A DNA stretch of 7,264 nucleotides from UBA12465 sp964408785 (GTDB lineage: Bacteria; Patescibacteriota; Patescibacteriia; Patescibacteriales; UBA12465). The notes beneath the pieces were generated by a model. It saw only the letters and a program-made list of their open reading frames with translations. It was not told the DNA's origin and made no database searches. This document shows, one piece after another, positions 5,549 to 7,264 of this stretch; positions within the stretch are counted from its first letter, which is position 1; every line of letters starts with the position of its first letter. The stretch is taken from assembly GCA_964408785.1 (NCBI GenBank), contig CAYPAS010000044.1, forward strand, positions 1 through 7,264. The letters are read 5' to 3'. The position numbers and the translations under genes are program-made.

Positions 5549-5586
5549 AAAGATGTTATATGAAAAAAACGATAACATCTTTTTTT
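5549..5586 (+). terminator. Terminator-like hairpin enclosing the subtilase start codon
   Basis: AAAGATGTTAT at 5549-5559 is a perfect reverse complement of ATAACATCTTT at 5572-5582: 11 pairs, of which only two are G-C. The 12-base loop (5560-5571) begins with the subtilase ATG. Seven T residues follow (5580-5586). The shape is that of an intrinsic terminator for the glycosyltransferase transcript. Alternatively it is a start-codon hairpin that controls translation of read-through mRNA. The structure is seen; the role is inferred, and the stem is AT-rich and modest in strength. Confidence 0.55.
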
Positions 5587-7264
5587 ATCGCCTGGGTTTT
5601 TATCGCCCAGCCGGTTTTGGCTAATATAAAGCCAAATGATAGCTACTACGATCGTCAGTGGTACTTATCGCGTATCAAAGCCGACGAAGCTTGGGAGAAA
5701 ATTTCTAGCAGTCCTGATATAGTCGTTGCGGTTATTGATTCAGGAATTGATATCCAGCATCCTGATTTGCGAAATAATCTTTGGCATAATTCTCGAGAGA
5801 TTCCCGGTAATAAAATAGACGATGATCATAATGGATTCATTGATGATTATGACGGCTGGGATTTTGTTAGTAATCAGCCAGATCCTTCGCCTAAATTCGA
5901 TGAAGGCTGGACAGAGGCCGGTATTTCCCACGGCACCATGGTTTCTGGAATTATCGCCGCTCAAGGAAATAATAAACAGGGAGTCGCTGGTGTAACTTGG
6001 AACGCTAAGATAATGCCGCTTAAGGTGGTAAGCGATAAGGGCGGCGGAAAAATTAGCGATGTTATTAGAGCCGTGGATTATGCCGCTAACAATGGCGCCG
6101 ATATTATCAATTTGAGTTTCATGTCGTTTACGTACAGTGAGGCCCTGCAGGAAGCCATCCGCCGCGCCCATAAAGCGGGGGCAATAATAGTCGCGGCGGC
6201 CGGAAATGAACAGGGCGGCGGCGATGGTTATGATACTTCAAAAACTCCTATATACCCCGCTTGTTATGATGGCCAGCTTATTGGTGAAAATATGGTCATC
6301 GGCGTGGCGGCGACTGATGCTCTTGATCAAAAGAGTAATTTTTCTAGTTACGGTTCTCAGTGTATCGATATTACCGCCCCGGGAATAAGTTTTTTTGGAA
6401 CGATAGCTAGAGGCGGATCGCTATCGGATAGTGAATTGATTTATGATGGATATTGGTCGGGAACTTCCATGGCCGCCCCTTTAGTTTCCGCCACTTTAGC
6501 TTTGATTGAACAAGCTAATCCGGAGCTCGGCCAGAGAGAGGCGGTCAACATACTTTTTGCCTCGACCGATGATATTAGCCGCCTTAATCCGCAGTATCAA
6601 GGAAAATTAGGTAACGGCCGTTTGAATGTTAATCGCGCGGTCGAACTAGCTAAGCAGAGTTTATATAATCGTTCTGGTCGCCTTTTAATCATGCCTTTTA
6701 ACGGCGGGCAGGCTACGCTAGAAACATCTTCTGGCGAAGAAATTTCTGTTTATAAAAATATTAATCCCGATAAGATTCAAGATATTGCCGCTGGCGATTT
6801 AGATGATGACGGTCGAGAAGAATTAATAACTTCGGCCCGTTCTGGTCTAGAACCGTCTATCGATATCTATGATCAAGAAGGGAAAAAAATAAGAAGCTTT
6901 TTGGCTTTCGATCGCAATTTCAAGGGCGGTGTCCGTTTCGCTCTTTTGAATTATGATAATTCTCCCGGTTTAGAAATAGTCGCCGTACCAGCCAGTAATG
7001 GCCCGGATGAATCGCGGATTTTTGATCGCCAGGGAAAATTAAAAAAAGTTTTGCGTCTCGAAAATAATAATTGGCGCGGCGGTTTAGCTATTGGCGCTGG
7101 CGATGTCGATGGCAATGGCCGTCCGGAAATAGTTATCGCTTATGGACAGGGAAGCCAACCGCAGGTAAAAATAATCGGTTTAGACGGGCGTCTTTTTAGT
7201 TCATTTTTCCCTTATGAAAGATCATACAGGGGCGGTTTGGAGGTAGCTGTCGCCAATGTTGATG
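5560..7264 (+). CDS. Secreted subtilisin-like serine protease with C-terminal FG-GAP/VCBS-like repeats (3' end outside window)
   Basis: The frame is open from the ATG to the window end, giving 568 residues with no stop. Residues 1-21 form a Sec-type signal peptide (two lysines, a hydrophobic core, and V-L-A before the likely cleavage). The S8 peptidase domain covers about 25-365, with Asp60 in VAVIDSGID, His124 in SHGTMVSGII, oxyanion Asn216 in AAAGNE and nucleophile Ser303 in SGTSMAAP. The whole catalytic set is present, so an active enzyme is expected. The acidic stretch DDDHNGFIDDYDGWDF (87-102) is typical of one subtilase subgroup and may bind calcium. No inhibitor-type prodomain precedes the catalytic domain. 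From about 406 a repeat of exactly 51 residues starts, marked by Gly-Gly at 456-457, 507-508 and 558-559 and by acidic calcium-loop motifs DLDDDGREE (413-421) and DVDGNGRPE (515-523). This is an FG-GAP/VCBS-like beta-propeller pattern. An in-frame TAA at 5548-5550 rules out an earlier start. The last visible repeat is cut by the window edge. Confidence 0.93.
   Translation, partial: MKKTITSFFIAWVFIAQPVLANIKPNDSYYDRQWYLSRIKADEAWEKISSSPDIVVAVIDSGIDIQHPDLRNNLWHNSREIPGNKIDDDHNGFIDDYDGWDFVSNQPDPSPKFDEGWTEAGISHGTMVSGIIAAQGNNKQGVAGVTWNAKIMPLKVVSDKGGGKISDVIRAVDYAANNGADIINLSFMSFTYSEALQEAIRRAHKAGAIIVAAAGNEQGGGDGYDTSKTPIYPACYDGQLIGENMVIGVAATDALDQKSNFSSYGSQCIDITAPGISFFGTIARGGSLSDSELIYDGYWSGTSMAAPLVSATLALIEQANPELGQREAVNILFASTDDISRLNPQYQGKLGNGRLNVNRAVELAKQSLYNRSGRLLIMPFNGGQATLETSSGEEISVYKNINPDKIQDIAAGDLDDDGREELITSARSGLEPSIDIYDQEGKKIRSFLAFDRNFKGGVRFALLNYDNSPGLEIVAVPASNGPDESRIFDRQGKLKKVLRLENNNWRGGLAIGAGDVDGNGRPEIVIAYGQGSQPQVKIIGLDGRLFSSFFPYERSYRGGLEVAVANVD

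Noticed and set aside
5740..6388. A 143-residue minus-strand frame and a 60-residue plus-strand frame inside the subtilase region
   Set aside because: Both lie in the catalytic domain coding region, whose Asp, His, Asn and Ser motifs are intact in the true frame.
1..7264. Insertion sequence, prophage, CRISPR array, tRNA or defence system
   Set aside because: No transposase, integrase, regular direct repeat array, tRNA-like fold or defence-family gene was seen on either strand; the DNA repeats found are short and local.

Overview
The window reads as bacterial chromosome from the Candidate Phyla Radiation (Patescibacteria), most likely a Parcubacteria-like lineage. This is inferred from the protein style, the tightly packed small genes, the moderate-to-low GC (roughly 40% by eye, not counted), the absence of Shine-Dalgarno sequences, and the gene mix (mre genes, an orphan receiver domain, a GT4 glycosyltransferase, and a subtilase carrying FG-GAP repeats). 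TGA ends two genes, so the UGA=Gly code of Gracilibacteria/Absconditabacteria does not apply. All nine supported genes lie on the + strand. There is no RNA gene, CRISPR array or mobile element that I can support, and no gene-free stretch longer than 47 bases.

Layout. (1) 1-905: the C-terminal part of MreC, then MreD one base later; these are membrane parts of the rod-shape (elongasome) machinery. (2) 919-3226: a tight four-gene run encoding a PfkB-family sugar kinase, a short RmlC-like cupin, a HIT-family nucleotide hydrolase/transferase and a single-domain response regulator. A consensus extended -10 (TGATATAAT) sits directly before the kinase start, so this looks like its own transcription unit. 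(3) 3267-4274: MreB, with a plausible promoter (TTGACT, 17 bases, TAATAT) overlapping the end of the response regulator gene and a GC-rich hairpin terminator overlapping the mreB stop codon. (4) 4301-5512: a GT4-type glycosyltransferase. (5) 5560 to the window end: a secreted subtilisin-like protease with a C-terminal array of 51-residue FG-GAP/VCBS-like repeats. Its ORF runs off the window.

How they fit together. MreB, MreC and MreD would together guide cell-wall elongation. The sugar kinase, cupin and glycosyltransferase suggest sugar or surface-polysaccharide metabolism, but no substrate can be read from the sequence. The subtilase is an exported protein with a probable beta-propeller adhesion or stalk region. 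The most interesting signals are regulatory. No start codon has a Shine-Dalgarno sequence. Three starts have -10-like elements placed so that transcripts would be leaderless or almost so. An 11-bp hairpin with a seven-T tract also encloses the subtilase start codon in its loop. Only the protein families are certain; promoter and hairpin roles are inferences from sequence.
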